Part shown: in pieces, positions 1-8,139 of the stretch
Position numbering within the stretch: the first letter of the stretch is position 1
How the letters are laid out: each line of letters begins with the position of its first letter
DNA from: an uncultured Lysobacteraceae bacterium
Lineage (GTDB): Bacteria > Pseudomonadota > Gammaproteobacteria > Xanthomonadales > Xanthomonadaceae
Assembly (NCBI GenBank): GCA_946482565.1
Contig: CAMLSB010000052.1
Location: forward strand, 1-11,697
DNA: 11,697 nucleotides
Direction of reading: 5' to 3'
The notes under the pieces: model-generated
The model's database searches: none
What the model was told of the DNA's origin: nothing
What the model saw: only the letters and a program-made list of their open reading frames with translations
Position numbers and translations under genes: made by a program

Positions 1-1134
1 CAGTTCCATCACCACGCCCTGGCCCGCGAACGCGGCGTCGCCGTGGATCAGCACCGGCAGCACCTGCTTGCGCTCGCGGTCGCCGCGACGCTGCTGGCGC
101 GAGCGCACGCTGCCCGCGACCACCGGATCGACGATCTCGAGATGCGACGGGTTGAACGCCAGCGCCAGGTGCAGCGGGCCGCCCGGGGTGGCGATGTCGG
201 CGCTGAAGCCCATGTGGTACTTCACGTCGCCGGTGTGCGCGCGGTCGGCGTGTTCCGGATGGTCGAACTTGCCCTCGAACTCGTCGAACAGCTTGCGCGG
301 CGGCTTGCCGAGCGTGTTGACCAGCACGTTGAGGCGGCCGCGGTGGGCCATGCCGATCACGGCATCCTTCGCGCCGTCGGCACCCGCGCTTTGCAGCATC
401 ACGTCGAGCAGCGGGACCAGGCTGTCGCCGCCTTCCAGCGAGAAGCGCTTCTGGCCGACGTACTTGGTGTGCAGGTAGCGCTCCAGGCCCTCGGCGGCGG
501 TGAGGCGCTCGAGGATCCGCAGCTTCGCTTCCTTCGACTGGCCGTAGTTGCCGGCGGCGGATTCGAGCTTCTCGTACATCCAGCGGCGCTGTTCGGCGTC
601 GGTGATGTGCATGAACTCGGTGCCGATGCTGCCGGTGTACGTCGCCTTCAGCAGGGCGAGCAGGTCGCCGAGCTTCATCCGCTCGCGGCCGGCGACGCCG
701 CCGGTGAAGAATTCGGTGCCCTGGTCGGCTTCGGAGAGGCGATGGAAGCCGAGCGTCAGGTCCGGCGCATCAGGGCGGACGGCCAGGCCCAGCGGATCGA
801 GGTTGGCCCCGAGGTGGCCGCGCGAGCGATAGGCGGTGACCAGCTTGCCCACGGCGCGGTCGCGATCGTCGCCGGTGCCCGTGGCGCCAGCCTGTCCCAT
901 GCCTGCCTGCGCGATGCCCGCGGCCGCCTGCCTGCCGGCCTGCGCGACTTCGCGCATGACCGCCGAATGCGGCACGTCGCCGGCCTCGCGGCCCTTGAAC
1001 GCATCGAAATAGGCCTTCCACTTCGGCCCGACGCTGTCGGGGGCGGCCAGGTACTGCTCGTACAGGTCCTCGATCCAGGCTGCATTGGCGCCTAGCTGGG
1101 AGGACTGGGCAAACTGCTTCAGGAGACTGTCCAC
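1..1134 (-). CDS. sucA: 2-oxoglutarate dehydrogenase E1 component, N-terminal part (cut by window edge)
   Basis: This is the thiamine-diphosphate-dependent E1 subunit of the cytoplasmic 2-oxoglutarate dehydrogenase complex, which decarboxylates 2-oxoglutarate in the TCA cycle and passes succinyl to SucB. Only 378 codons are present of a family length of about 930-950 residues; the frame is open to base 1. Visible family motifs, in order, are the N-terminal E2-binding segment IEDLYEQYL (about residues 21-29), YRSRGHLGANLDPLG (about 102-116), GMAHRGRLNVLVN (about 275), KYHMGF, LALAFNPSHLEIV and, at the edge, HGDAAFAGQGVV. An Ala/Gly-rich linker lies near residues 65-88. The start is GTG at 1134 (reads DSLLKQFAQSS), which fits xanthomonad SucA N-termini; no good Shine-Dalgarno is visible, so the start rests on homology. 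sucB and lpd would be expected beyond the left edge. Identity is essentially certain from recalled family sequence. Confidence 0.95.
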   Translation of the reverse strand, partial: MDSLLKQFAQSSQLGANAAWIEDLYEQYLAAPDSVGPKWKAYFDAFKGREAGDVPHSAVMREVAQAGRQAAAGIAQAGMGQAGATGTGDDRDRAVGKLVTAYRSRGHLGANLDPLGLAVRPDAPDLTLGFHRLSEADQGTEFFTGGVAGRERMKLGDLLALLKATYTGSIGTEFMHITDAEQRRWMYEKLESAAGNYGQSKEAKLRILERLTAAEGLERYLHTKYVGQKRFSLEGGDSLVPLLDVMLQSAGADGAKDAVIGMAHRGRLNVLVNTLGKPPRKLFDEFEGKFDHPEHADRAHTGDVKYHMGFSADIATPGGPLHLALAFNPSHLEIVDPVVAGSVRSRQQRRGDRERKQVLPVLIHGDAAFAGQGVVMEL

Positions 1135-1291
1135 TCGGGATCGGCAAGCTCGGTAAGGGGGCGGGCCTTGCAACCTGCAAGCGCCTGATTTTCCGGGGTT
1201 TGGATCGCCGCCGGGAGACCAGCACGCAAGTCCGGCAATTATAGCCGGAGCGCTTGCCGCACTGCACCACCGCCTGGTTCGAGCAAATTGG
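1135..1291 (-). promoter_or_regulatory. sucA upstream region with TATAAT box and two small inverted repeats
   Basis: This 157-bp gap lies between the GNAT gene stop and the sucA start. On the minus strand there is a perfect TATAAT (1243 to 1238), but no convincing -35 hexamer 16-18 bp upstream (the best is TGCAGT). The box sits in the 7-nt loop of a 6-bp inverted repeat (TCCGGC at 1231-1236, GCCGGA at 1244-1249). A second perfect repeat, CTTGCA-ACC-TGCAAG, lies at 1167-1181, inside the inferred leader of about 95 nt. No rho-independent terminator with a T-run is visible after the GNAT gene, so some read-through into sucA is possible. The promoter call is inference from the -10 box alone; the repeats could be operator sites or chance. 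Confidence 0.45.
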
Positions 1292-2269
1292 TCAGATGCC
1301 GAGCGCGCGGTACTCGGCGATCGGGCGCGAACGCTCCCAGGCGCGGTCGAATTCGCCGCGCAGCTGCCGGGCCCGGCCCGGTGCGGCGAGGTCGGTTTCG
1401 CCTTCCAGGCGCGAGGCGAGGCCGCGGAAGTAGTAGCCACCGGCATCGTTGGCGACGAAAGCGGAGGCGTACTCGCGGTCCACCGGATCGGAAGCCTCGC
1501 GGAAGGCGAAGGCGCTGGGCAGTCGCTGCGCGAGCGCCACCAGCGGGGCCTGGGCGCGCTGCGGCGCCACCGCATCCTGCAGCAGGATCCGCACCTGGCC
1601 GCCGGTGCCGGCGGTGGCGAAGCGGCGCAAGGCCTCGAGCACCGGCGCGGCGTCGAACAGGCCGGGGTCGAGTTCCTGCCCGCGGATGCAGATCGTGCGC
1701 CGCGCTCCGAGCACGATCGCGTTGCAGGCGGCGACGGCGTCGGCGATGCGGGCCACCTGCGATGCCCCGGCAAGGATGCGGTGCATCGACTGGTGCTCGA
1801 TGCCCGCTTCCCGGAAGCGCGGTCCGCGCGGGACGAAGCCGTGCTGCACGTAGAAATCGATCGCGCCGGCCTGCGCGTGCAGGGCCACCTCGTACCAGCC
1901 GCGTTCGCGTGCCAGGCGCAGCAGCGCCGACAGCATTGCCGCGCCGACGCCGTGGCGGCGCCACGGCGCGAGCACCGCCATGCGGCCGATGCGCGCCGGT
2001 TCGTCGCCGACGGGCGGCACCAGGCGACCGGTGCCGATCGCCTCGCCGGCGAGGGTGCGGGCCACGACGTGCGCGCAGGCGGGATCCAGCGCATCGCGTT
2101 CCAGGGCGGCGGGGACGTGCTGTTCATGCACGAACACGGCTTCGCGGATCGCGTGCAGTTCCGCCATCGCCAGCGGGTATTCGACGGCCTGCACCCGGAA
2201 CGGCGGTGCACCGGCGCTGCCGTGCGCATCGGTGGCGGCGAAACCGGCGAGGTCGTCCGGGGCGCTCAT
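1292..2269 (-). CDS. GNAT-family N-acetyltransferase with an extra C-terminal domain
   Basis: This is a 325-aa predicted cytoplasmic acetyltransferase that would move acetyl from acetyl-CoA to an unknown amine. The GNAT fold occupies about residues 25-165: YPLAMAELHAIREAVFVHEQ is the beta1-alpha1 start, RIGRMAV (93-99) is strand beta4, RRHGVG (104-109) is the acetyl-CoA pyrophosphate loop (Q/RxxGxG/A), and AIDFYVQHGF (137-145) is the usual C-terminal motif. A second domain, about 170-325, follows; it starts near residue 188 with GARRTICIRGQELDP and ends in WERSRPIAEYRALGI. It resembles the conserved domain, often labelled DUF7931, found behind GNAT domains in gammaproteobacteria; that label is from memory. 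The ATG overlaps the upstream oxygenase stop as ATGA, and GAGG lies 4 nt before it, so the start is well supported. It is the last gene of the purB operon. Substrate is unknown; ribosomal or other protein acetylation is only a guess from its neighbour. Confidence 0.88.
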   Translation of the reverse strand: MSAPDDLAGFAATDAHGSAGAPPFRVQAVEYPLAMAELHAIREAVFVHEQHVPAALERDALDPACAHVVARTLAGEAIGTGRLVPPVGDEPARIGRMAVLAPWRRHGVGAAMLSALLRLARERGWYEVALHAQAGAIDFYVQHGFVPRGPRFREAGIEHQSMHRILAGASQVARIADAVAACNAIVLGARRTICIRGQELDPGLFDAAPVLEALRRFATAGTGGQVRILLQDAVAPQRAQAPLVALAQRLPSAFAFREASDPVDREYASAFVANDAGGYYFRGLASRLEGETDLAAPGRARQLRGEFDRAWERSRPIAEYRALGI

Positions 2270-3474
2270 TCTTCCTCGTCGTCCTGGCGGTAATGGCCCG
2301 CCTCGTACAAGGCGAATGCGACATCGCGGCCTGCCTGCGAGAGCGCGGCATAGGCGGCGCCATCCAGCGTCGCCGCGGCGGCCAGGCGGCGCGCGTCGGC
2401 GACCGGCAGCGCGAAGGCCTCGCCATTGGCGTAGAGGCGCGCGTTGCGTCCCTGGCGGCGCCAGGCCATGCGGCTCAACGGATGTCGCGACCAGCCGGCA
2501 CCGTGTTCGAGCTGCCATTCGATTTCGATGCGCGGATGCGGCGCCGCATCGGCCGCGACCGCGCCGGCGCTGCGGTAGGTGGTGATGAAACGGCCGAACC
2601 AGTCGCCGAGGCGGTCGGGATCGTTCATGCGCAATGCATTCAGCGCGGCGAGCGCGCGCTGCATCGCGGCGTCGTCGATCTCGTTCGGATCCTCCGGCGG
2701 GACGAGGTCCGGGTCCGCGTAGCGCACGGCATCGTCGGCGTCGGCGGCGAGCGTGTCGACGAAGTCGCCGAACAGTTCCGCGGACGACGGGGCGCGCATG
2801 CCGACGGAGAACGTGAGGCAGGCATCCTCGGCGACGCCGTGGTGCGGCACGCCGGGCGGCAGGTAAAGCATGTCCCCGGGGCCGAGCACCCAGTCGTGCG
2901 TCGGCGTGAATTCGCGCAGCAGCTTCAGGTCGACGTCGTCGCGGAAAGCCAGTGGCGGATTCGGCGAAGCATCGATCTGCCAGCGGCGATGGCCCTGCGC
3001 CTGCAGCAGGAACACGTCGTACTGGTCGACGTGCGCGCCGACGGATCCACCGGGCGCGGCGAACGAGACCATGATGTCGTCGATGCGCCAGCGCGGCAGG
3101 AACGCGAATGCCGGCAGCAGCGCGGCGACATCGGCGTCCCACTTGTCGACGTCCTGCACCAGCAGCGTCCAGTCGTGGTGCGGCAGCGAGGGGAACAGTT
3201 CCTCGGGGAACGGCCCGGTGCGAAGCTGCCAGGCGTCGCGCGAACGGTCGTGCGCGACGATGCGCGACAGCGCGAGTTCCTCGCACGCAAGGCCGGCGAG
3301 GTCCTCGGGGCTGATCGGCGATTCGAAGCCGGGGAAGGCATTGCGGATGAGCAGCGGCCGCTTCTGCCAGTAGTCGCGCAGGAATGCCTGCGGCGCCATG
3401 CCGAGCGGCGGAGCGCCGCTCGCGGCGTCCACTTCGAGGGGAAGCGCCTTGCGCGCGGGTGGACGCCGGCTCAC
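2266..3474 (-). CDS. roxA: JmjC/cupin ribosomal protein arginine hydroxylase-like oxygenase (RoxA/YcfD family)
   Basis: This is a 402-aa Fe(II)/2-oxoglutarate-dependent oxygenase of the YcfD (RoxA) type. In E. coli this enzyme hydroxylates an arginine of ribosomal protein uL16. The N-terminal segment FLRDYWQKRPLLIRN (about 31-45) is typical of the family. The cupin core carries the iron triad: HxD in GAHVDQYDVF (H148, D150) and the distal His in LYLPPGVPHHG (H211), followed by a C-terminal dimerisation/winged-helix-like part. E. coli YcfD is about 373 aa, so the length fits. I chose GTG at 3474, which overlaps the preceding beta-lactamase stop as GTGA; the open frame continues to 3549 but that part lies inside the upstream gene and is not family-like. 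An alternative start is ATG at residue 26. The stop overlaps the GNAT start (ATGA). The family is clear; uL16 as substrate is inferred from E. coli. Confidence 0.9.
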   Translation of the reverse strand: MSRRPPARKALPLEVDAASGAPPLGMAPQAFLRDYWQKRPLLIRNAFPGFESPISPEDLAGLACEELALSRIVAHDRSRDAWQLRTGPFPEELFPSLPHHDWTLLVQDVDKWDADVAALLPAFAFLPRWRIDDIMVSFAAPGGSVGAHVDQYDVFLLQAQGHRRWQIDASPNPPLAFRDDVDLKLLREFTPTHDWVLGPGDMLYLPPGVPHHGVAEDACLTFSVGMRAPSSAELFGDFVDTLAADADDAVRYADPDLVPPEDPNEIDDAAMQRALAALNALRMNDPDRLGDWFGRFITTYRSAGAVAADAAPHPRIEIEWQLEHGAGWSRHPLSRMAWRRQGRNARLYANGEAFALPVADARRLAAAATLDGAAYAALSQAGRDVAFALYEAGHYRQDDEEE

Positions 3475-4418
3475 GGAGACGCGCCCCCGCGTTCGCGAGC
3501 CAGGCGGTCCTCGAGGCCGCGCCGTCCGGCGGCGGCATAGTCGCGGCACGCGCCTTCGTCCGTCATCGGGGCCTCGCCGCGCAGGCGCGGCCAGAGCCCG
3601 CTCGCGCCCGGATGCGGTGTCAGCAGGATGTCGCAGGGCAACGCGGCGAGCGCGTCCAGGCCGCCCCTGAAGGCGGCGAGATCTTCGGGGTGCGCGGAAT
3701 AGCGGTAGGTGTCGTCGGCGATGGCGCTCACGCTGTCGGCGTAGACGACGTGCAGGCAGCGATCGTTCTCGCAGCTGTCCCAGGTCCAGGTGGTCGCGCC
3801 GGGCGTGTGGCCTGGCTGGGCGTGCGCGGTGAACCGCGTGCCGCCGAGCACGAAGCTGCCGGAGTCGGCGAGCGCAACGACGTTCGCAACGGGCGCGAAG
3901 CCGGGAATCGCGTCGAACTGGGGATCGCTGCGGTCGCCGCGGCCCAGTCGCAACGCGGGCACGGCGGCGGTGCGCGCGAGCAGCGGCGCGCCCGTGGCCG
4001 CCTGCAAGGCCGCCATGCCACCGACGTGGTCGAGGTGTTCGTGGCTGCTCAACAGCATGCGCACGTCGCGCGGATCCACGCCCAGCGCGCGCAGGTTGGC
4101 GAGCAGGCGCGGCGCGTATTCCGCGGTGCCGGCGTCGACGATCACGTGTCCCGCCGGCGTCGCCACGAGCAGCGCCGAGACGCCGCAGCTGCCGATGTAC
4201 CAGGTGTTGCCGAAGACGTGGCGCGGTCCGGTGGCCTCGTTCCAGTCGGTTTCGTCGCGGCAGGGTGCGGGCGGCGCCGTGCCGGCGTGTGGCTGGGCGA
4301 TCGGATGCGCTGTCGCATCGGTGGCGGGGACGGCGTCGGTGGGCTGGCGGGTGGCCGCGCAGCCGGCCAGCATCGCGGCGAGCGTCGCAACGCCGATGGC
4401 GCGGCTGCCGGCACGCAT
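3471..4418 (-). CDS. Subclass B3 metallo-beta-lactamase, L1-like, predicted lipoprotein
   Basis: This is a 315-aa predicted exported zinc hydrolase that may open beta-lactam rings. The N-terminus is a lipoprotein signal peptide with lipobox LAGC (Cys20), followed by a flexible Thr/Ala/Pro-rich linker to about residue 55. Zinc ligands are present in B3 order: H126-x-H128-x-D130-H131 (SHEHLDHVGG), H204 (PGHTPGATTW) and H269. YADSVSA (about 226-232) and LLTPHPGAS (about 265-273) match Stenotrophomonas L1 closely, as does the C-terminal amphipathic helix. Cys216 and Cys221, close together, could form a disulfide. Start ATG at 4418 lies one base after the purB stop (TGAGATG), with GGGAG 7 nt upstream. 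Oddities are lipid anchoring, where L1 has an ordinary Sec signal peptide, and its place inside a purB-roxA operon. Hydrolysis of another lactone or lactam cannot be excluded; carbapenemase activity is inferred, not shown. Confidence 0.88.
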   Translation of the reverse strand: MRAGSRAIGVATLAAMLAGCAATRQPTDAVPATDATAHPIAQPHAGTAPPAPCRDETDWNEATGPRHVFGNTWYIGSCGVSALLVATPAGHVIVDAGTAEYAPRLLANLRALGVDPRDVRMLLSSHEHLDHVGGMAALQAATGAPLLARTAAVPALRLGRGDRSDPQFDAIPGFAPVANVVALADSGSFVLGGTRFTAHAQPGHTPGATTWTWDSCENDRCLHVVYADSVSAIADDTYRYSAHPEDLAAFRGGLDALAALPCDILLTPHPGASGLWPRLRGEAPMTDEGACRDYAAAGRRGLEDRLARERGGASP

Positions 4419-4419
4419 C

Positions 4420-5884
<1,465 letters not shown>

Positions 5885-7366
5885 ATGGCCAGGCGCACCG
5901 GCGGGCTCCCCGTCGAGCACTACCGCATCGAGCACGACAGCATGGGCGAACTGCAAGTCCCCGCGGACGCGCTATGGGGCGCGCAGACCCAGCGCGCGGT
6001 ACAGAATTTCCCGGTGTCGGGCCGGCCGATGCCGCGCGGCTTCATCCGCGCGCTCGGGCTGGTCAAGGCGGCGGCGGCCGAAGTCAACGCCGGCCTCGGC
6101 CTGCTGCCGAAGGCGAAATCCGCGGCGATCCGCAAGGCGGCGCTGGAAGTGGCCGCGGGCGAGCATGACGCGCATTTCCCGATCGACGTATTCCAGACCG
6201 GGTCCGGCACGTCGAGCAACATGAACGCGAACGAGGTGGTCGCGACGCTCGCATCGCGCGCGCTCGCCGGGAGTCCCGCGGCGAAAGGCGCCGCGGCGAA
6301 GGGCACGCCCGCGGTCCATCCGAACGACGACGTCAACCTCGGCCAGAGTTCGAACGACGTCGTGCCCACGGCGATCCGCGTGTCGGCGCAACTCGCGGTC
6401 CACGAGGACCTGCTGCCCGCGCTGCGGCACCTGCGCAAGGCCATCGAGCGCAAGGCGAAGTCGCTGCGCGGCCAGACCAAGACCGGGCGCACGCACCTGA
6501 TGGACGCGATGCCGCTGACCTTCGGGCAGGAATTCGGCGCCTGGGCGGCGCAGCTTGCGTCGGCGGAGCTGCGCTTCGGCGACGCGGCCAGGCGCATGCG
6601 GCGCCTGCCGATCGGCGGCACCGCGATCGGCACCGGCATCAACGCGGATCCGCGCTTCGGCAAGGCGATGGCGGAGGCGCTGTCCGCGCTCGCCGGCACG
6701 CCGTTCGAATCGGCCGCCGACAAGTTCGAGGGCATCGCGTCGCAGGACGACTCGGTGGAACTGTCGGGGCAGCTCAACGCGCTCGCGGTCGCGCTGATGA
6801 AGATCGCCAACGACCTGCGCTGGATGAATTCAGGCCCGCTCGCCGGCCTCGGCGAGATCGAGCTGCCGGCGCTGCAGCCCGGTTCCTCGATCATGCCGGG
6901 CAAGGTCAACCCGGTGGTTCCCGAGGCGACCTGCATGGTCTGCGCGCGGGTGATGGGCGGCCATGCCACGGTGACGATCGCCGGTGCGTCCGGCAACTTC
7001 CAGCTCAACGTGATGCTGCCGCTGGTCGCCAGCGAGCTGCTGGAATCGATCCGCCTGCTCGCCAACGTGATGCGCCTGCTGGCCGATTCGGCCATTGCCG
7101 GCCTGAAAGTGCGCGAGGGCAACGTGCGCGGGGCGCTGGCGCGCAATCCGATCCTCGTGACCGCGCTGAACCCGATCATCGGCTACGAGAAGGCCGCCGC
7201 GATCGCGAAGCGCGCCTACAGGGAAGGCCGCCCGGTGTTCGACATCGCCCTGGAGGACAGCGGGCTGCCGGCGACCGAATTGCGCAGGCTGCTGGATCCC
7301 GCCGTGCTTGCCATGGGCGGCATACAGCCCGGTGGCAAGCGCGTCGATGGAAAGCGTCGCGGCTAG
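5885..7366 (+). CDS. fumC: Class II fumarate hydratase
   Basis: This is a 493-aa cytoplasmic, iron-independent fumarase that interconverts fumarate and malate in the TCA cycle. Motifs are EHDSMGEL near the N-terminus, the GSGTSSNMNANEV loop (105-117), HPNDDVN with the second-site His145, TGRTHLMDA with His204, and GSSIMPGKVNP (333-343) carrying the catalytic Ser. These residues sit about 16 positions later than H129, H188 and S318 of E. coli FumC. The shift comes from a longer N-terminus and an Ala/Lys/Gly-rich stretch (about 128-143) with a duplicated AAKG. The residues after the signature (VVPE) resemble actinobacterial FumC (VLPE) and also aspartase. Aspartase usually has PAKVNP rather than PGKVNP, so fumarase is preferred, but aspartate ammonia-lyase is the main alternative. 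Its TAG overlaps the converging downstream gene's TAG. Confidence 0.9.
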   Translation: MARRTGGLPVEHYRIEHDSMGELQVPADALWGAQTQRAVQNFPVSGRPMPRGFIRALGLVKAAAAEVNAGLGLLPKAKSAAIRKAALEVAAGEHDAHFPIDVFQTGSGTSSNMNANEVVATLASRALAGSPAAKGAAAKGTPAVHPNDDVNLGQSSNDVVPTAIRVSAQLAVHEDLLPALRHLRKAIERKAKSLRGQTKTGRTHLMDAMPLTFGQEFGAWAAQLASAELRFGDAARRMRRLPIGGTAIGTGINADPRFGKAMAEALSALAGTPFESAADKFEGIASQDDSVELSGQLNALAVALMKIANDLRWMNSGPLAGLGEIELPALQPGSSIMPGKVNPVVPEATCMVCARVMGGHATVTIAGASGNFQLNVMLPLVASELLESIRLLANVMRLLADSAIAGLKVREGNVRGALARNPILVTALNPIIGYEKAAAIAKRAYREGRPVFDIALEDSGLPATELRRLLDPAVLAMGGIQPGGKRVDGKRRG

Positions 7367-8007
7367 CGCATCGCGAGTTCGTTACGGACGTCGCGCTCGC
7401 AGTCATCGATGTCGTCCGCATCCAGCGTCGCGTACGGCCTGAATTCGGGCAGGCTGGCGGCCAGGCGCTGCTGCGAATCGCGCAGCTCCGGCAGGCCGCG
7501 GCAGATGCGGAGCACGGCGGGCTGGATCTCGCGCACGACGGTGGCCTTGACCTTGCGCTCGAGGCTGCCGGTCATCGCGCCGAAGAACAGGCGGAACATC
7601 CCGACGTCGGTGGCGTCGATCGCGAGCATCGCCGCGCGCTCGCCGGCGTCGATGCCGGTCTTCGCCAGGTCGATGACGCGCGCGCGGTAGGCCAGCAGCT
7701 GCGCGCGCTGGTCCGCGTCGATCGCGACGGGCTTGCCGTCGACGAGGAAATCGCCCGTCGGCGTGATCTCGCCCGGGGGCAGGGCGTGGCGCCTGTCGGC
7801 CTCGGCCTTGCTTTCCTTGCCGAAGCGCAGGGTGTCGCCGAGGGAGAGGTTTTCATTCTCGAGCTTGGCGCGTTCCTGGGCCAGGTCGGCGCGGACTTCC
7901 GCGCGGGCGTCGGCGAGGTCCTGCGCGACTTCGCCGCGCGTCGTGCCGGCGTGGGCGGCCAGCGGCGAAAGGGCGAGGATCAGGACGGCGGCATGCATGG
8001 ACTTCAT
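7363..8007 (-). CDS. Secreted protein, paralogue of the neighbouring lipoprotein (DUF2884/YggN-like)
   Basis: This is a 214-aa predicted periplasmic protein of unknown function. The signal peptide ends at AAHA|GT (cleavage near residue 20). An Ala/Glu/Arg-rich, probably helical segment (about 25-53) follows, then a short beta-rich part (ITPTGDFLVDGKPV, 81-94), then helices. The C-terminal block LPELRDSQQRLAASLPEFRP (172-191) plus DIDDCERDV is nearly the same as in the gene at 8140-8841, and both proteins have a Cys pair exactly 34 residues apart (C169, C203), probably a disulfide. The layout resembles proteins annotated DUF2884/YggN in gammaproteobacteria; I recall that label and cannot check it. 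The ATG at 8007 has GGGAG about 7 nt upstream. Unlike its paralogue it has no lipobox. It is the last gene of the minus-strand cluster and its stop overlaps the fumC stop. Confidence 0.75.
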   Translation of the reverse strand: MKSMHAAVLILALSPLAAHAGTTRGEVAQDLADARAEVRADLAQERAKLENENLSLGDTLRFGKESKAEADRRHALPPGEITPTGDFLVDGKPVAIDADQRAQLLAYRARVIDLAKTGIDAGERAAMLAIDATDVGMFRLFFGAMTGSLERKVKATVVREIQPAVLRICRGLPELRDSQQRLAASLPEFRPYATLDADDIDDCERDVRNELAMR

Positions 8008-8030
8008 GGGTGCTCCCGGGTGCGGAATGA

Positions 8031-8114
8031 TCAGTGCTTGGGGTCGGCGCGCAGCCAGCGCGCGGTGTCTTCGAGGCGGTAGAAGCCGGAATCGGCGGCG
8101 TACTGCAAGTTCAT
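8031..8114 (-). CDS. Small ORF, 27 aa, between two paralogous secreted-protein genes
   Basis: This very short frame reads MNLQYAADSGFYRLEDTAR, then a tail rich in Trp, Arg and Lys, ending in His and TGA. Of its 26 internal codons, 24 end in G or C, as in the surrounding real genes, and it lies in the same direction as both flanking genes. It begins 25 nt after the upstream lipoprotein gene and ends 23 nt before the next start, so it fills the gap neatly. It has no signal peptide or membrane segment and carries several aromatic residues. Against it: no good Shine-Dalgarno is visible (only GAAG about 15 nt upstream), and high-GC DNA gives G/C third positions easily. It could be a real small cytoplasmic protein, a leader peptide for the downstream gene, or a remnant. 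Confidence 0.45.
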   Translation of the reverse strand: MNLQYAADSGFYRLEDTARWLRADPKH

Positions 8115-8139
8115 GGCAGCAGTGCTTCGCGTCCCGGGA

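Noticed and set aside
1292..3538. Single 748-codon minus-strand frame suggesting a large fusion protein
   Set aside because: Only the last 325 codons are family-like; the earlier part is the wrong frame of the oxygenase gene, and the ATG at 2269 has its own ribosome binding site.
1288..3540. Long plus-strand open frame (750 codons) opposite the GNAT and oxygenase genes
   Set aside because: It is antisense to two clear family genes, is dominated by Arg/Ala/Gly, and has no recognisable motif; this is the usual shadow frame of high-GC genes.
5920..7179. Minus-strand open frame (419 codons) inside fumC
   Set aside because: It is a shadow of FumC, whose catalytic motifs are all on the plus strand; the content is Ser/Arg/Ala-rich without motifs.
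5885..7366. Aspartate ammonia-lyase as the identity of the fumC gene
   Set aside because: The VVPE residues after the signature resemble aspartase, but PGKVNP and the HPNDDVN site fit class II fumarase better; kept as an alternative only.
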